DNA of 64,000 nt from Paenibacillus endoradicis (lineage in GTDB: Bacteria > Bacillota > Bacilli > Paenibacillales > Paenibacillaceae): positions 434,001-498,000 of the forward strand of contig NZ_JANQBB010000003.1 in assembly GCF_024721975.1 (NCBI RefSeq). Direction: 5' to 3'. A program made the position numbers and the translations under genes. The stretch's first letter is position 1; each line of letters begins with the position of its first letter. Positions 53,957 to 62,356 of the stretch are shown here, one piece after another. Under the pieces are notes generated by a model. That model was not told the DNA's origin. It did not search any database and worked only from the letters and a program-made list of their open reading frames with translations.

Positions 53957-54946
53957 ATGATTCAGCAACACGTATCCAATACGACAAGTGTAGCAGATTA
54001 TGTATATCGGATTACTTGTCATGAGCAAGAAAGATCGTTATGTAGTATGGAAATGAGAGCGTTGTGGGGCGTTAGCTTTGATGCAGATTACTCTACGCTT
54101 CTATTACGTAGTGAAATCCAACATCATGTCAATCGAAGTCCATTCGTCAAGTATCGGCTAGCGATATGGTGTGAAGGCTCTGATCTAGATACATTGATCG
54201 ATAAAGTATCACAGCTACCTCCGGTTACCGGAAGGTATAAAGTTATTGCACTTGATGAAATGCAAGACGAACAAGTAGAGCCAATTAATTACCAAAAGCG
54301 CCGAATAATTGAACAAAGCCTTGGGAGTCAAGTGAAGGGCGAGGTAGATTTGAAGCAGCCAGAATTACTACTTGGAGTTACAAAGCTCGAACAGAGTTGG
54401 GTGTTTGGCGTGCTTGAGTATCATGATCCCATCTGGCAACGACATAATGATAAACCACGGCATTATTCTACTGCTTTAAGTACGAAAGTTGCTCGCTCAT
54501 TAGTTAATATTGCGGTGCCGACATTGAAAGAGGACATCCATTTCTTCGATCCATGTTGTGGAATCGGTACAGTATTAATGGAAGCATGCTCACAAGGGAT
54601 CCAGTCTTCAGGTGGAGATATCAACCCACTTGCTGTCGTTGGCGCACGAGAAAATATGGCTGCATTCGATTATCATTGTGAAATACGCATTCATAATATG
54701 ATAGAATTAGAAACGAAATATGATGTGGTAATTGTCGATCTCCCCTATAATCATTGCTCTGTTCTTCCTCAGGAAGAGCGATATCGCATGCTAAAGGCAT
54801 TATCTACAATAGCTAGCAGAGTGATAATTGTATCAGTTGAGCCAATTAAACAAGAATTAGTTCAACTTGGCTATTATATCGAGGATGAAGGTTGTATCGA
54901 AAAATCGCATTTCAAACGTGATGTATTTCTATGTACTATTTCGTGA
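53957..54946 (+). CDS. Putative THUMP/TRM11-type RNA methyltransferase
   Basis: A 329-residue protein. An N-terminal region (about 1-150) with a possible THUMP-like RNA-binding fold precedes a Rossmann methyltransferase domain with the SAM-binding motif FDPCCGIGTVLMEA, the acidic GGDINPLAV and the catalytic DLPYN (in place of N/DPPY). The motif order matches guanosine-N2 tRNA methyltransferases of the TRM11/TrmG10 type. A DNA N6/N4-methyltransferase is less likely without a target-recognition domain. It follows the zinc-ribbon gene by 5 nt. Confidence 0.8.
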   Translation: MIQQHVSNTTSVADYVYRITCHEQERSLCSMEMRALWGVSFDADYSTLLLRSEIQHHVNRSPFVKYRLAIWCEGSDLDTLIDKVSQLPPVTGRYKVIALDEMQDEQVEPINYQKRRIIEQSLGSQVKGEVDLKQPELLLGVTKLEQSWVFGVLEYHDPIWQRHNDKPRHYSTALSTKVARSLVNIAVPTLKEDIHFFDPCCGIGTVLMEACSQGIQSSGGDINPLAVVGARENMAAFDYHCEIRIHNMIELETKYDVVIVDLPYNHCSVLPQEERYRMLKALSTIASRVIIVSVEPIKQELVQLGYYIEDEGCIEKSHFKRDVFLCTIS

Positions 54947-54955
54947 TAATAAAAT

Positions 54956-55014
54956 AAAGCTGTCTTACGGATGTACGATCAGGTCAATGATCATTCATCC
55001 GTAAGACAGCTTTT
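54956..55014. terminator. Bidirectional terminator
   Basis: AAAGCTGTCTTACGGATG (54956-54973) pairs with CATCCGTAAGACAGCTTT (54996-55013) between convergent genes, with A-rich and T-rich flanks. Confidence 0.85.
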
Positions 55015-55034
55015 ATTAGGTTTATTAGCAAAGA

Positions 55035-55799
55035 CTAGTTAAAGGAGTATGTAATAATGATGCTAATGCTAACATAGACCAACAGAATCACATCATTGAC
55101 GCTATATCTAGTTACATAATAATAAGTTCTTTTCGCCTGAAATTGCTTCGCTTCCATTGAGATCGCAATTCGATGAGCACGCCGTATACTTTGCGCAAGG
55201 AGCGGAATCAAATATAATTTCATCCTATTATAAATTGAACGAAATCCTTTACGCAATTGAACACGCCGTACGTTAAGTGCTTGTGTACGAATATTAAACT
55301 CTTCAATGATCATTGGAATTAAGCGAATGCCAGCCATAAATGCATAGACGTATTTGGCAGGTAAACGTAATTGTTGCATAAGAGAATATAGTAATAAGGT
55401 AGGTGAAGTAGTTAACAATAGGATAAGACTAATGATTCCAAGTAGGATAGACTTACTGCCAATAAGAGCTGCTGAAGCAATGCTCTCATTGGAGATTTTC
55501 ATAATTCCCCACTGCCATACAACATCTTTACCTCTTCCGAATAACAAGAGTGTAACGGCTGATGATATAGCCGAGATCACAATTGGAATATGTAGCAAAG
55601 CTAATTTACGAAGCGGGAAACCGCTCATCGTCCATAGCAAAATACTAAAACTTATAAATAGTAAAATGTACTGCTCCGTATTACGACTGAAAAAGAGAAA
55701 GATCATCATAGTCATCAAGATAACGAATTTGAGTGCTGGATTGACATTATGAAGCCAAGTTGACTTAGTTGGTACGAACCAATTCCAAACATTGTCCAT
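55035..55799 (-). CDS. ykoC: ECF transporter T component (YkoC-like)
   Basis: A 254-residue membrane protein of the CbiQ/EcfT family with about five helices and the two cytoplasmic coupling helices, seen as RLIPMIIEEF and the Ala-Arg-type RRAHRIAISMEAKQF, which contact the ATPases. I start it at the ATG at 55799, 7 nt after GAGGTG on the minus strand; it lies 35 nt inside the ATPase gene. It is the last gene of the TPP-controlled ykoEDC operon. Confidence 0.88.
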   Translation of the reverse strand: MDNVWNWFVPTKSTWLHNVNPALKFVILMTMMIFLFFSRNTEQYILLFISFSILLWTMSGFPLRKLALLHIPIVISAISSAVTLLLFGRGKDVVWQWGIMKISNESIASAALIGSKSILLGIISLILLLTTSPTLLLYSLMQQLRLPAKYVYAFMAGIRLIPMIIEEFNIRTQALNVRRVQLRKGFRSIYNRMKLYLIPLLAQSIRRAHRIAISMEAKQFQAKRTYYYVTRYSVNDVILLVYVSISIIITYSFN

Positions 55800-57312
55800 T
55801 CGTGACACCTCTTTCTGCGAGTCGATCGTTGATCGTAATCGAATGTAGACGACCATCCGTAATATGCCACTCCTCACTCGCAATAAGCGAAGCAATAACA
55901 GGGTCATGTGTAATCATAATAATAGTGATGCCCTGTGCGTTCATATGTTGAAGCTTCTCAATTATTGTAAATGTATTGGCTGCATCCTGACCAAAGGTAG
56001 GTTCATCAAGTAAAAGGATCGGACGTTGCTCTACCATCGCAGTTAATATACTAAGTCGTCGTTTCTGTCCAACTGAACATTCAAAGGGATGTCGATCTAA
56101 TGGCATATCTAATCTGAATTGGGTAAATAAGTTCTGAATCGTCTCTTTGTAATTATGATGAACTTTGTGCTCCTGCTGAGCCTTACTATTATTGTCATAC
56201 GACTGAGCCACGGCCAGCTTATAGGAATGGAGCAATTCGTCATAGACCGTATCAGCGATAAATTGTAGTTCGGGACTTTGAAATACAAATGAGATTTCCT
56301 GAGGTACCGTTGCTTTTCTTGCTTTGCCTGTGCTGATCGATTGATCGTATATTTTATATTGTCCACTACTATCGATAAGACGCGCGAGAGCAAGTAGTAA
56401 TGAACTTTTTCCTGCTCCATTAGCACCTGTGATCGCAATCCATGATCCTTCAGCAATAGTTGCCCTCTCAATTTCAATGAGTTTGTGACCGCCTCGTGAA
56501 CCACTGAACTGCTCAAGTTCAACAATGACATTAGCATTTGTCTGCGCAGCAGGATAGTTAGAACTAATTTGATGTTGAGACAAATAAGTCTGCCATATAT
56601 TTGGATACCAAATCCCATATTGAAGAAGTAATTGCTGCTGAGTTTGGAAGATAGAAGAGGGGGTATCATCAGCAACAATTACACCTGATTCGTTCAATAT
56701 AATAACCCGATCAAACCATTCGAGTATGCCATCCACATGATGCTCAACAACAATGACAGTATGCTGCTGTAAACTATTTCGTAAGCTTTCCCAAATAAGT
56801 CGTTTCCCTTCCGGGTCTAGTAGAGCAGAAGGTTCATCAAGGAAAACGGTGTGAGGCTCTAACAATAATACAGCCGCGAGAGCAAGTCGTTGCTTCATAC
56901 CTTGCGACAGCTTTCCGATCGGAGTATGGAGTGATGGTAGTTGTAGACCCACTATATCGAGTACATGATGCATTGTAGGTTCCATTAACTCACGAGCCAT
57001 TTGACGATTTTCTAATACGAAAGCAAGTTCCTCATCAACATAGCTCATACAAAATTGTGTGTCTGGGTCTTGAAAAACAAAACCCCAATGTTCTGGAGTT
57101 TGAATCGATGTACATTGCATCGGAACAGAGGAGTAGTTAGGAATAATACCACTAAGTACTTGAAGCAATGTAGATTTTCCAGAGCCACTAGGACCGAGAA
57201 TAAGAATCTTTTGTCCCTCAGGGATTTGTAAGGTGAAATCTTGGAAGATTAGTTTCTGCTCTCCACTGAATTTAAGACGTAATTGCTCCACACTGACTGC
57301 GATATTAGACAA
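55765..57312 (-). CDS. ykoD: ECF transporter fused double ATPase (YkoD-like)
   Basis: 515 residues, two complete ABC domains in one chain. Domain 1 has GPSGSGKST, LSQGMKQRLAL and VFLDEPSALLDP; domain 2 has GANGAGKSS, SVGQKRRLS and LLLDEPTFGQD. They power the energy-coupling-factor transporter formed with YkoC and YkoE. The start is TTG at 57312 behind GGAGGGG. There is a 116-bp gap to ykoE holding a dispersed repeat. Confidence 0.92.
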   Translation of the reverse strand: MSNIAVSVEQLRLKFSGEQKLIFQDFTLQIPEGQKILILGPSGSGKSTLLQVLSGIIPNYSSVPMQCTSIQTPEHWGFVFQDPDTQFCMSYVDEELAFVLENRQMARELMEPTMHHVLDIVGLQLPSLHTPIGKLSQGMKQRLALAAVLLLEPHTVFLDEPSALLDPEGKRLIWESLRNSLQQHTVIVVEHHVDGILEWFDRVIILNESGVIVADDTPSSIFQTQQQLLLQYGIWYPNIWQTYLSQHQISSNYPAAQTNANVIVELEQFSGSRGGHKLIEIERATIAEGSWIAITGANGAGKSSLLLALARLIDSSGQYKIYDQSISTGKARKATVPQEISFVFQSPELQFIADTVYDELLHSYKLAVAQSYDNNSKAQQEHKVHHNYKETIQNLFTQFRLDMPLDRHPFECSVGQKRRLSILTAMVEQRPILLLDEPTFGQDAANTFTIIEKLQHMNAQGITIIMITHDPVIASLIASEEWHITDGRLHSITINDRLAERGVTNGQCLELVRTN

Positions 57313-57350
57313 ACTCTACCCCTCCAAATTGGTACATGCGTACTGGATTT

Positions 57351-57423
57351 CCCAAGTTCGCTGATGTCGGATATACTTCTTAGCCATTCATCGTTATCAA
57401 AGTCCGCTTATTGAACTTCCTCT
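57351..57423 (-). repeat. Dispersed repeat, copy 3 (diverged middle)
   Basis: On the minus strand it begins AGAGGAAGTTCAATAAGCGG, continues ACTTTGATAACGA and ends CAGCGAACTTGGG, matching both ends of the copies at 51991 and 52176 while the middle differs. It begins 5 nt after the ykoE stop, in transcription orientation as at 51991. Confidence 0.8.
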
Positions 57424-57428
57424 AAAGT

Positions 57429-58001
57429 TTACTTTTGTAACTGCTCGAACTCCTTCTGGTCTATCGGACGCACCAACGAAGTAACTTTTGTTTTCTCTAA
57501 TGCAAGGACAATATAATACGCGAAAATACCTGTGAAGATAAATGCGCTAATAACTCGTAATCCATACTTTACGATTAAAGCCCAAGTTTCAAGATCTGCA
57601 TAACCATAACCAAGGTCTAACATAAAACTTCCTAAGCATGAGAGAACTCCAGCAAAACCTGCAACGACTAGATTATGTTTTTTGTATCTGAAACTAGCAA
57701 ATACAAGTTCTGCAGCAAGTCCTTGTACAAATCCATAGATTAATACTTCTAAGCCTGCCGATGCAAGAATTGAGGATAGTGCAGCACCAGCGATACTAGC
57801 GATAAGAGCAGCCCCAGGTTTACGTACCACTAAATATGCGAATGGACCCACCATGAACCACATACCATAGAACAGCTGACGTAAAGTAGGAAGGAGTGGC
57901 TTAATTACGTCATAAAGCGAATTCCAAAAATGCATAATAACTCCGAAAACAATTCCAATCATCATGATAACTACAACATCTGTAAGCTTTAATTTTTTCA
58001 C
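57429..58001 (-). CDS. ykoE: ECF transporter S component (YkoE-like, thiamin precursor)
   Basis: A 190-residue membrane protein with five or six helices and MMIGIVFGVIMHFWNSLYD near the N-terminus, as in YkoE, the substrate-binding subunit of the YkoEDC importer thought to carry the thiamin precursor hydroxymethylpyrimidine. I start it at GTG 58001, 8 nt after GGAGG; the TTG at 58016 is part of that site. The TPP riboswitch and terminator immediately upstream support a thiamin-related substrate. Confidence 0.9.
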   Translation of the reverse strand: MKKLKLTDVVVIMMIGIVFGVIMHFWNSLYDVIKPLLPTLRQLFYGMWFMVGPFAYLVVRKPGAALIASIAGAALSSILASAGLEVLIYGFVQGLAAELVFASFRYKKHNLVVAGFAGVLSCLGSFMLDLGYGYADLETWALIVKYGLRVISAFIFTGIFAYYIVLALEKTKVTSLVRPIDQKEFEQLQK

Positions 58002-58038
58002 ATTGCTAACCTCCAAATAATTTATATGGTGGAAGCAT

Positions 58039-58069
58039 AAAAAGACCGTCTGGTAATACGCAGACGGTC
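58039..58069 (-). terminator. Riboswitch-controlled terminator
   Basis: On the minus strand GACCGTCTG pairs with CAGACGGTC (58044-58052 and 58061-58069), followed by TTTTT. It lies between the TPP aptamer and the ykoE ribosome binding site, so ligand binding would end transcription here. Confidence 0.88.
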
Positions 58070-58082
58070 AGAAAAATTTCTT

Positions 58083-58187
58083 CTTGAACCCCATTCTCTA
58101 CGCTGGTATTATCCAGTTCAGATCAACGGTCAGTAGCGGTAACTAGCTACTATCTCAGCCTGATTCCTCAAGCACCCGGACGGTTTC
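58083..58187 (-). promoter_or_regulatory. TPP riboswitch (THI element)
   Basis: The minus strand carries GGGTGC, GGCTGAGA (58153-58160) and TGAACTGGATAATACCAGCG (58101-58120), the conserved elements of the thiamin pyrophosphate aptamer, with a variable P3 stem between. The closing helix pairs its GGGTGC side with GAACCCC-flanking sequence. It controls ykoEDC by transcription attenuation. Confidence 0.95.
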
Positions 58188-58224
58188 ATATGCAACTGTC
58201 TTATAACTTACTACAATTTGCCAT

Positions 58225-58230
58225 ATTATA
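58225..58230 (-). promoter_or_regulatory. Likely -10 element of the ykoEDC promoter
   Basis: A perfect TATAAT on the minus strand, about 40 bp upstream of the aptamer. No good -35 was found at 17 bp. Confidence 0.4.
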
Positions 58231-58271
58231 CAATAGTTTTAGAGAACAAAGTTTCCATTGAAGTAAAAAGT

Positions 58272-58844
58272 CTAAACTTTCTCGTATGTTTTCAAGCCTG
58301 GGTGAGTGAAGCTAGAAAATTGATCAAGTAAGTCCGCAGCATCGTTAGCTACAAGATTCATCTCTTTGTACATTGGCTTCAAAAACTGTTCTTGCTGCAT
58401 ATGATCGAAAAATGATAAGAGATGATCATAATAGCCATTCACATTCAATAAGCCACATGGTTTCTGATGTAAACCGATCTGACTCCAAGTAAATACTTCG
58501 AAAAACTCTTCCATCGTACCAGGTCCGCCTGGTAATGCAATAAAGCCATCGGCTAATTCGATCATCTTATGTTTACGCTCGTGCATATTGTCCACTTTAA
58601 TGAGCTCGGTAAGGCCATGATGCGAAATTTCGCGTTGCTCAAGTAATGTGGGAATGACTCCAATAACTTCTCCACCTTCTTGAAGTACCGTATCAGCGAC
58701 GATCCCCATAATTCCGACAGACGCTCCACCATATACTAGTGTTAGCTTTCGTCTAACTAATTCTTTACCGAGTTTTATCGCTGCATCACGATATACTTCG
58801 GATGCCCCCATACTCGAACCACAATATACTGCAATTGTTTTCAT
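58272..58844 (-). CDS. LOG family protein (TIGR00730)
   Basis: A 190-residue Rossmann-fold protein with the signature GGPGTMEEFFEVFTW, in which Arg/Glu residues hydrolyse nucleoside 5'-monophosphates to base and ribose 5-phosphate in the plant LOG family. The N-terminal VYCGSSMG motif is also typical. I start it at the ATG at 58844, 6 nt after GAGGA; the frame is open from 58856. Bacterial members are often annotated lysine decarboxylase-like, a misleading label. Confidence 0.9.
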   Translation of the reverse strand: MKTIAVYCGSSMGASEVYRDAAIKLGKELVRRKLTLVYGGASVGIMGIVADTVLQEGGEVIGVIPTLLEQREISHHGLTELIKVDNMHERKHKMIELADGFIALPGGPGTMEEFFEVFTWSQIGLHQKPCGLLNVNGYYDHLLSFFDHMQQEQFLKPMYKEMNLVANDAADLLDQFSSFTHPGLKTYEKV

Positions 58845-58942
58845 AATAGTCCTCAATTCTAATTAATTGTGTATCTATATCTTGTGTGATTATACTACTT
58901 TTATAAGCGAATAGTCTATATATATGTAATTATGAAGGATTT

Positions 58943-58992
58943 AAAAAAACACCCTATAAGGTAGACTGTTAATAGTGTCTACTCTATAGGGT
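58943..58992 (-). terminator. Intrinsic terminator of the lipoprotein gene
   Basis: On the minus strand ACCCTATAGAGTAGAC pairs with GTCTACCTTATAGGGT (one mismatch), followed by a TTTTTTT run. Confidence 0.82.
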
Positions 58993-59007
58993 CAATATCC
59001 AAATATA

Positions 59008-59670
59008 TTAGTTAGCTATATCATCGGGATAAACAATCGTATCAAAAACTTCATTGGTGGTTGCATCTTGAATTTCAATGGTTGCTTTTACTTTATCAGA
59101 AGCAACGCCATTAAAGTTTTGGTAGTACATACTTTGGATACCGATTCCGAATGATGCAAAAGCATCAAATCCGCCTTCAAAAGCTGCTTTATCAACGATT
59201 AGTGTGAACTCTGTAAGATCATCATTGTACTTAACGTCTTTTATTGAAGTGAAATCATCACTTGTTTTCATATCTTCAAGAGACAGAATTACTTCTTCTT
59301 TCATTTCTTTCATCATATTGCTATGAACTAATTTGGGATATGTATACGTAACAGATCCATCATCGTTGATTTTTGCATCTTTAACACCTTCGTCTTTTGC
59401 AGCAGCAATTACTTCGTCCATGTTTTTATCCTTAAACATAGAAGCGGGCAGAGTAATATCTACAGTTAGTATATTTTTATCTACTTCGATAGATGAAATT
59501 CTATCTGTGTCGGCAGATTCATTGTTAGTTGCAGGAGAATTAGTAGTACCTTCTTTTGCTTGTTCGTTGTTCTTAATTGCAGAATCGTTATTGCCCTCAG
59601 ATGAAGAGCAACCTGCTAGAAGAAATATTGAAGTAATAATAGCAATTGTGACTTTGTTAAATGTTGACAC
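59008..59670 (-). CDS. Lipoprotein of unknown function
   Basis: A 220-residue lipoprotein. The signal peptide ends in the lipobox LLAGCSSS (Cys21) and is followed by a Ser/Asn/Thr-rich linker (to about 55) and a beta-rich domain with KVKATIEIQDATTNEVFDTI near the C-terminus. I do not recognise a named family with certainty. The start is GTG at 59670, about 11 nt after AAAGGAGG. It is monocistronic, between terminators and a convergently independent neighbour. Confidence 0.75.
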   Translation of the reverse strand: MSTFNKVTIAIITSIFLLAGCSSSEGNNDSAIKNNEQAKEGTTNSPATNNESADTDRISSIEVDKNILTVDITLPASMFKDKNMDEVIAAAKDEGVKDAKINDDGSVTYTYPKLVHSNMMKEMKEEVILSLEDMKTSDDFTSIKDVKYNDDLTEFTLIVDKAAFEGGFDAFASFGIGIQSMYYQNFNGVASDKVKATIEIQDATTNEVFDTIVYPDDIAN

Positions 59671-59746
59671 TAATGAATGTACCTCCTTTGTAATATGTTG
59701 GTTTATTATATCATTAAATGAAGGATTAAACTATTAAATCATTCAT

Positions 59747-60907
59747 TTACAAATCTATGATCGCGGCAAGAACGGTATTATTAAAGTAATCGACATACAT
59801 ATTTTTGAATGGTTTTTGGTGATCTAGTTCCACAGAAAAATGAACAGTTACCGTTTGATAAATAGGATCTACACAAAGGAAAGGACCAGCTGCACCCCAA
59901 TGTGAATACGCATTTGCAGATAATAGGTCACCGCCATCTCTCTTCGTTCCGTTAATCGCCCAGCCGTATCCCCAGTACGCTTCAGGAAAAACTTCATCTC
60001 TATATTGTGATGAGACTCCAGGAATTTGATTACGAGTCATTTCTTTTACAGTTACAGGACTAAGTAGTCTTACCCCGTTATAGATTCCACCGTTAAGAAA
60101 CGTTTGACCGAAAATAGCGAGATCCATCGCAGTTGAGTAAGCTCCGCCGCCAGCTGATATTGAATTTAATTGGTATTCGGACTCTATCCATTCGGCACAA
60201 GCAGCTTCTGGTATACGTCTAACCACTTTTTTTCTTACTTCTTGCGGAACACAGTAATAGGTGTTCGTCATACCAATGGGTTGAAAGAGATTTTCATGAA
60301 CAAATTTATCATAAGCTTGTCCACTAACTCGTCGTATGATTTCACCCAATAGCTCATAACCATAACCAGAATAAGACATAATGGTTCCTGGTTCGCTGAT
60401 GAGGGGAGCAGTATAACCGCTGTATAAAAAGCTATGAATATCCGGATCTTGATTAGGCTCAGGTTCTGGAATTTCACCTTTTTCACGTAAAGCAATTTCA
60501 TTACTGCGAATAGCTTCGGTGTCTAGACCAGAAGTGTGTGTTAACAAATGATGCACACAAACGTTAGTTTTTCCTTCTCCAGTAAACTCAGGGATATAAT
60601 CTGATACAGGTCTGTTAAGTCCGATACGCCCTTGCTCAACTAACATCATAATAGATGTGGCTGTAAATAATTTCGTTATAGAGCATAGTGGAAATAACGC
60701 ATCGACAGTTAATTTTGGTGCTTCTGGCTCAGGTCCGAATTTTCCATCCGCTTGATGTACAAGTAAAGTTCCTCTTCTCGCAGCGACAATAACTTGCGTT
60801 GGCGTAATGTTATCTTCAACCATTTGTGTTGCTGCTGTTCGAATACGTTGAACCCCATCGACTGATATACCTGCTTGTTCCAGCGAACTGAATGATATCT
60901 CTTTCAT
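59747..60907 (-). CDS. Serine hydrolase, beta-lactamase/esterase family
   Basis: A 386-residue protein of the class C beta-lactamase/EstB/PBP4* family. It has the nucleophile motif SITK (in LCSITKLFTATSIMM), the tyrosine motif YSGYGYELLGEI and the third motif HWGAAGP in place of KTG. There is no signal peptide, so it is probably cytoplasmic and more likely an esterase or peptidase than a resistance enzyme. I start it at the ATG at 60907, 6 nt after AAAGGGGGA; the frame is open from 60958. Confidence 0.87.
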   Translation of the reverse strand: MKEISFSSLEQAGISVDGVQRIRTAATQMVEDNITPTQVIVAARRGTLLVHQADGKFGPEPEAPKLTVDALFPLCSITKLFTATSIMMLVEQGRIGLNRPVSDYIPEFTGEGKTNVCVHHLLTHTSGLDTEAIRSNEIALREKGEIPEPEPNQDPDIHSFLYSGYTAPLISEPGTIMSYSGYGYELLGEIIRRVSGQAYDKFVHENLFQPIGMTNTYYCVPQEVRKKVVRRIPEAACAEWIESEYQLNSISAGGGAYSTAMDLAIFGQTFLNGGIYNGVRLLSPVTVKEMTRNQIPGVSSQYRDEVFPEAYWGYGWAINGTKRDGGDLLSANAYSHWGAAGPFLCVDPIYQTVTVHFSVELDHQKPFKNMYVDYFNNTVLAAIIDL

Positions 60908-61053
60908 ATGAAATCCCCCTTTAGATATAATTATTAATGAATCTATTAATAAACACATAAATATATTAACATTACTGGAATCAATTAGTAAAATAGTTCT
61001 TGTGAAAATTACTTAATGATAGTAATAAGCGAGAACAAAAAGCTGATATCAGA

Positions 61054-61257
61054 GTTCTTCATTTCCGAGATAAACCGTGTCTCAAATAATTATATTTAGC
61101 ATTATAAAACTCATGAGGGGGCTTCATTAGCGCACGTTTCTCGATGCGAGAAACATAACTCCGACTAATCCCAAGATCTTTCGTTGTTTTAAACTATACT
61201 TCGTAAGCAATATCATCTATATCTTCACAACGGATGTCGCACAGAGTGATTTCGTTT
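61054..61257 (-). pseudogene. Decayed second copy of the sigK 3' end
   Basis: 61054-61183 aligns with 62321-62451 (shared blocks include TTATAAAACTCATGA and GCACGTTTCTCGAT) and 61189-61257 aligns with 62572-62640, while the ~120 bp between is deleted. Read on the minus strand the first block would encode the [20 protein letters not shown] end of sigma-K, now broken by indels and substitutions. The remaining gene-free DNA up to 61428 shows only a possible -10 (TATAAT at 61346-61351) and a palindrome. Confidence 0.82.
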
Positions 61258-61380
61258 CAATTTTTAGAAGTGCAAATAAGAACATGATAGGATACATCTT
61301 AATGAGACCGCTTTAAATATATTTTAGATACCAATTATGTTAAATTATAATATATTAGTTGTTAGCTAATTATTTTAACT

Positions 61381-61403
61381 ACTACCTTAAAAAGTAAGGT
61401 AGT
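61381..61403 (+). promoter_or_regulatory. Palindrome upstream of the XRE-type regulator gene
   Basis: ACTACCTTA (61381-61389) and TAAGGTAGT (61395-61403) form a 9-bp inverted repeat with 5-bp spacer, 30 bp after TATAAT (61346-61351) and 25 bp before the start. The layout suits an operator for the small regulator or a short RNA hairpin. Confidence 0.45.
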
Positions 61404-61428
61404 ACCTAATATTGAAGAGGTGTTACAT

Positions 61429-61671
61429 ATGCTCGTATGGATGTTACGGCAGGTTATTGCCAAAAAAGAGATTTGGACAGGTGCTGAGCTAGCTAGACTT
61501 TTAAAGGAGAGAGCTAATTACAATTTGTCTGCTGCTTCAATTAGTGCTTTATTAACCAGTCAACCTAGACAAATGAAAAGCGATACACTAGATGCTTTGT
61601 GCACGACATTGGAATGTACACCTAATGATTTGTGGGTGTATGTGCCTCCACAAAATGTAAAAGGAGCTTAA
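61429..61671 (+). CDS. Small XRE/Cro-type helix-turn-helix regulator
   Basis: 80 residues, almost entirely a Cro/C1-type DNA-binding domain. It has helices with WTGAELARLLKE, then SAASISALLTSQPRQMKSDT as turn and recognition region, and LDALCTTLECTPNDLW, the hallmark ending of this class. The ATG at 61429 is 8 nt after GAAGAGG. The next gene, a peptide deformylase, starts 2 nt after its stop, so the two are cotranscribed. Autoregulation through the upstream palindrome is plausible. Confidence 0.82.
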   Translation: MLVWMLRQVIAKKEIWTGAELARLLKERANYNLSAASISALLTSQPRQMKSDTLDALCTTLECTPNDLWVYVPPQNVKGA

Positions 61672-61673
61672 GT

Positions 61674-62192
61674 ATGAGTATAAAGGGCATTCTACCCTTC
61701 GGAGATCCAATATTACGGAAAATTGCTAAGCCAGTCGTAGATCTACATGGTAAAACGATCAGACTGTTAGACGATATGATTGATACCCTATATGAAACTG
61801 ACGGTCGTGCTGGTCTTGCTGCACCTCAAGTAGGTATTCTAAGACAATTGATTGTAATGGACTGTGGAGAAGGTTTAATTGAACTGATTAATCCTGAAAT
61901 ATTAGACATGTCCGGTGAGCAAGTTGGCACTGAAGCATGCTTATCCTATCCAGGTTATTGGGGTTATGTTAAGAGAGCGAATAAAGTAAAGATAAAATCT
62001 CTAACTAGAGAAGGAGATGAAGTAATTCTTATTGGAGAAGATTATCTTGCGCGTTGTATGCAACATGAAATTGATCATTTAAAGGGAATTCTCTTTGTCG
62101 ATCACGTTCAAGAAGGTTGGTTATATAATGAGCACACCAAGCAAAGAATTGACTTGCATAAAGTTATTAGATTAACTAATCAAGGCATGTAA
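61674..62192 (+). CDS. def: Peptide deformylase
   Basis: A 172-residue enzyme that removes formyl from nascent N-terminal methionine. Motif I is GLAAPQVG, motif II reads EACLS (usually EGCLS) with metal ligand Cys89, and motif III is QHEIDH (His131, Glu132, His135). I start it at the ATG at 61674, 7 nt after AAGGAG. It is not next to fmt/priA and is instead coupled to a small regulator, so it is probably an accessory deformylase. It lies between two sigK 3' copies. Confidence 0.93.
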   Translation: MSIKGILPFGDPILRKIAKPVVDLHGKTIRLLDDMIDTLYETDGRAGLAAPQVGILRQLIVMDCGEGLIELINPEILDMSGEQVGTEACLSYPGYWGYVKRANKVKIKSLTREGDEVILIGEDYLARCMQHEIDHLKGILFVDHVQEGWLYNEHTKQRIDLHKVIRLTNQGM

Positions 62193-62230
62193 TCGTAATT
62201 TACTTTTCAGTATAGATTCCTATTCCCATG

Positions 62231-62300
62231 AAAAAAAGCACCTTAAGTTAGGGGTACGATTTATTTTACGTAATCGTATTTCCAACTTAAGGGGCTTTAA
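62231..62300. terminator. Long terminator hairpin after def
   Basis: AAAGCACCTTAAGTT (62235-62249) pairs with AACTTAAGGGGCTTT (62284-62298), with further pairing inside (TACGATT/AATCGTA). A- and T-rich flanks lie on either side, between def and the convergent sigK fragment. Confidence 0.78.
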
Positions 62301-62356
62301 TTTGGCTATGTTATAGGCGTGTTCTTCATTTACGAGATAAGCTTTGTCTCACGTTA

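Noticed and set aside
55769..55951. Plus-strand frames antisense to ykoD and ykoC
   Set aside because: They lie opposite genes with complete ABC and EcfT motifs and show no start signals.
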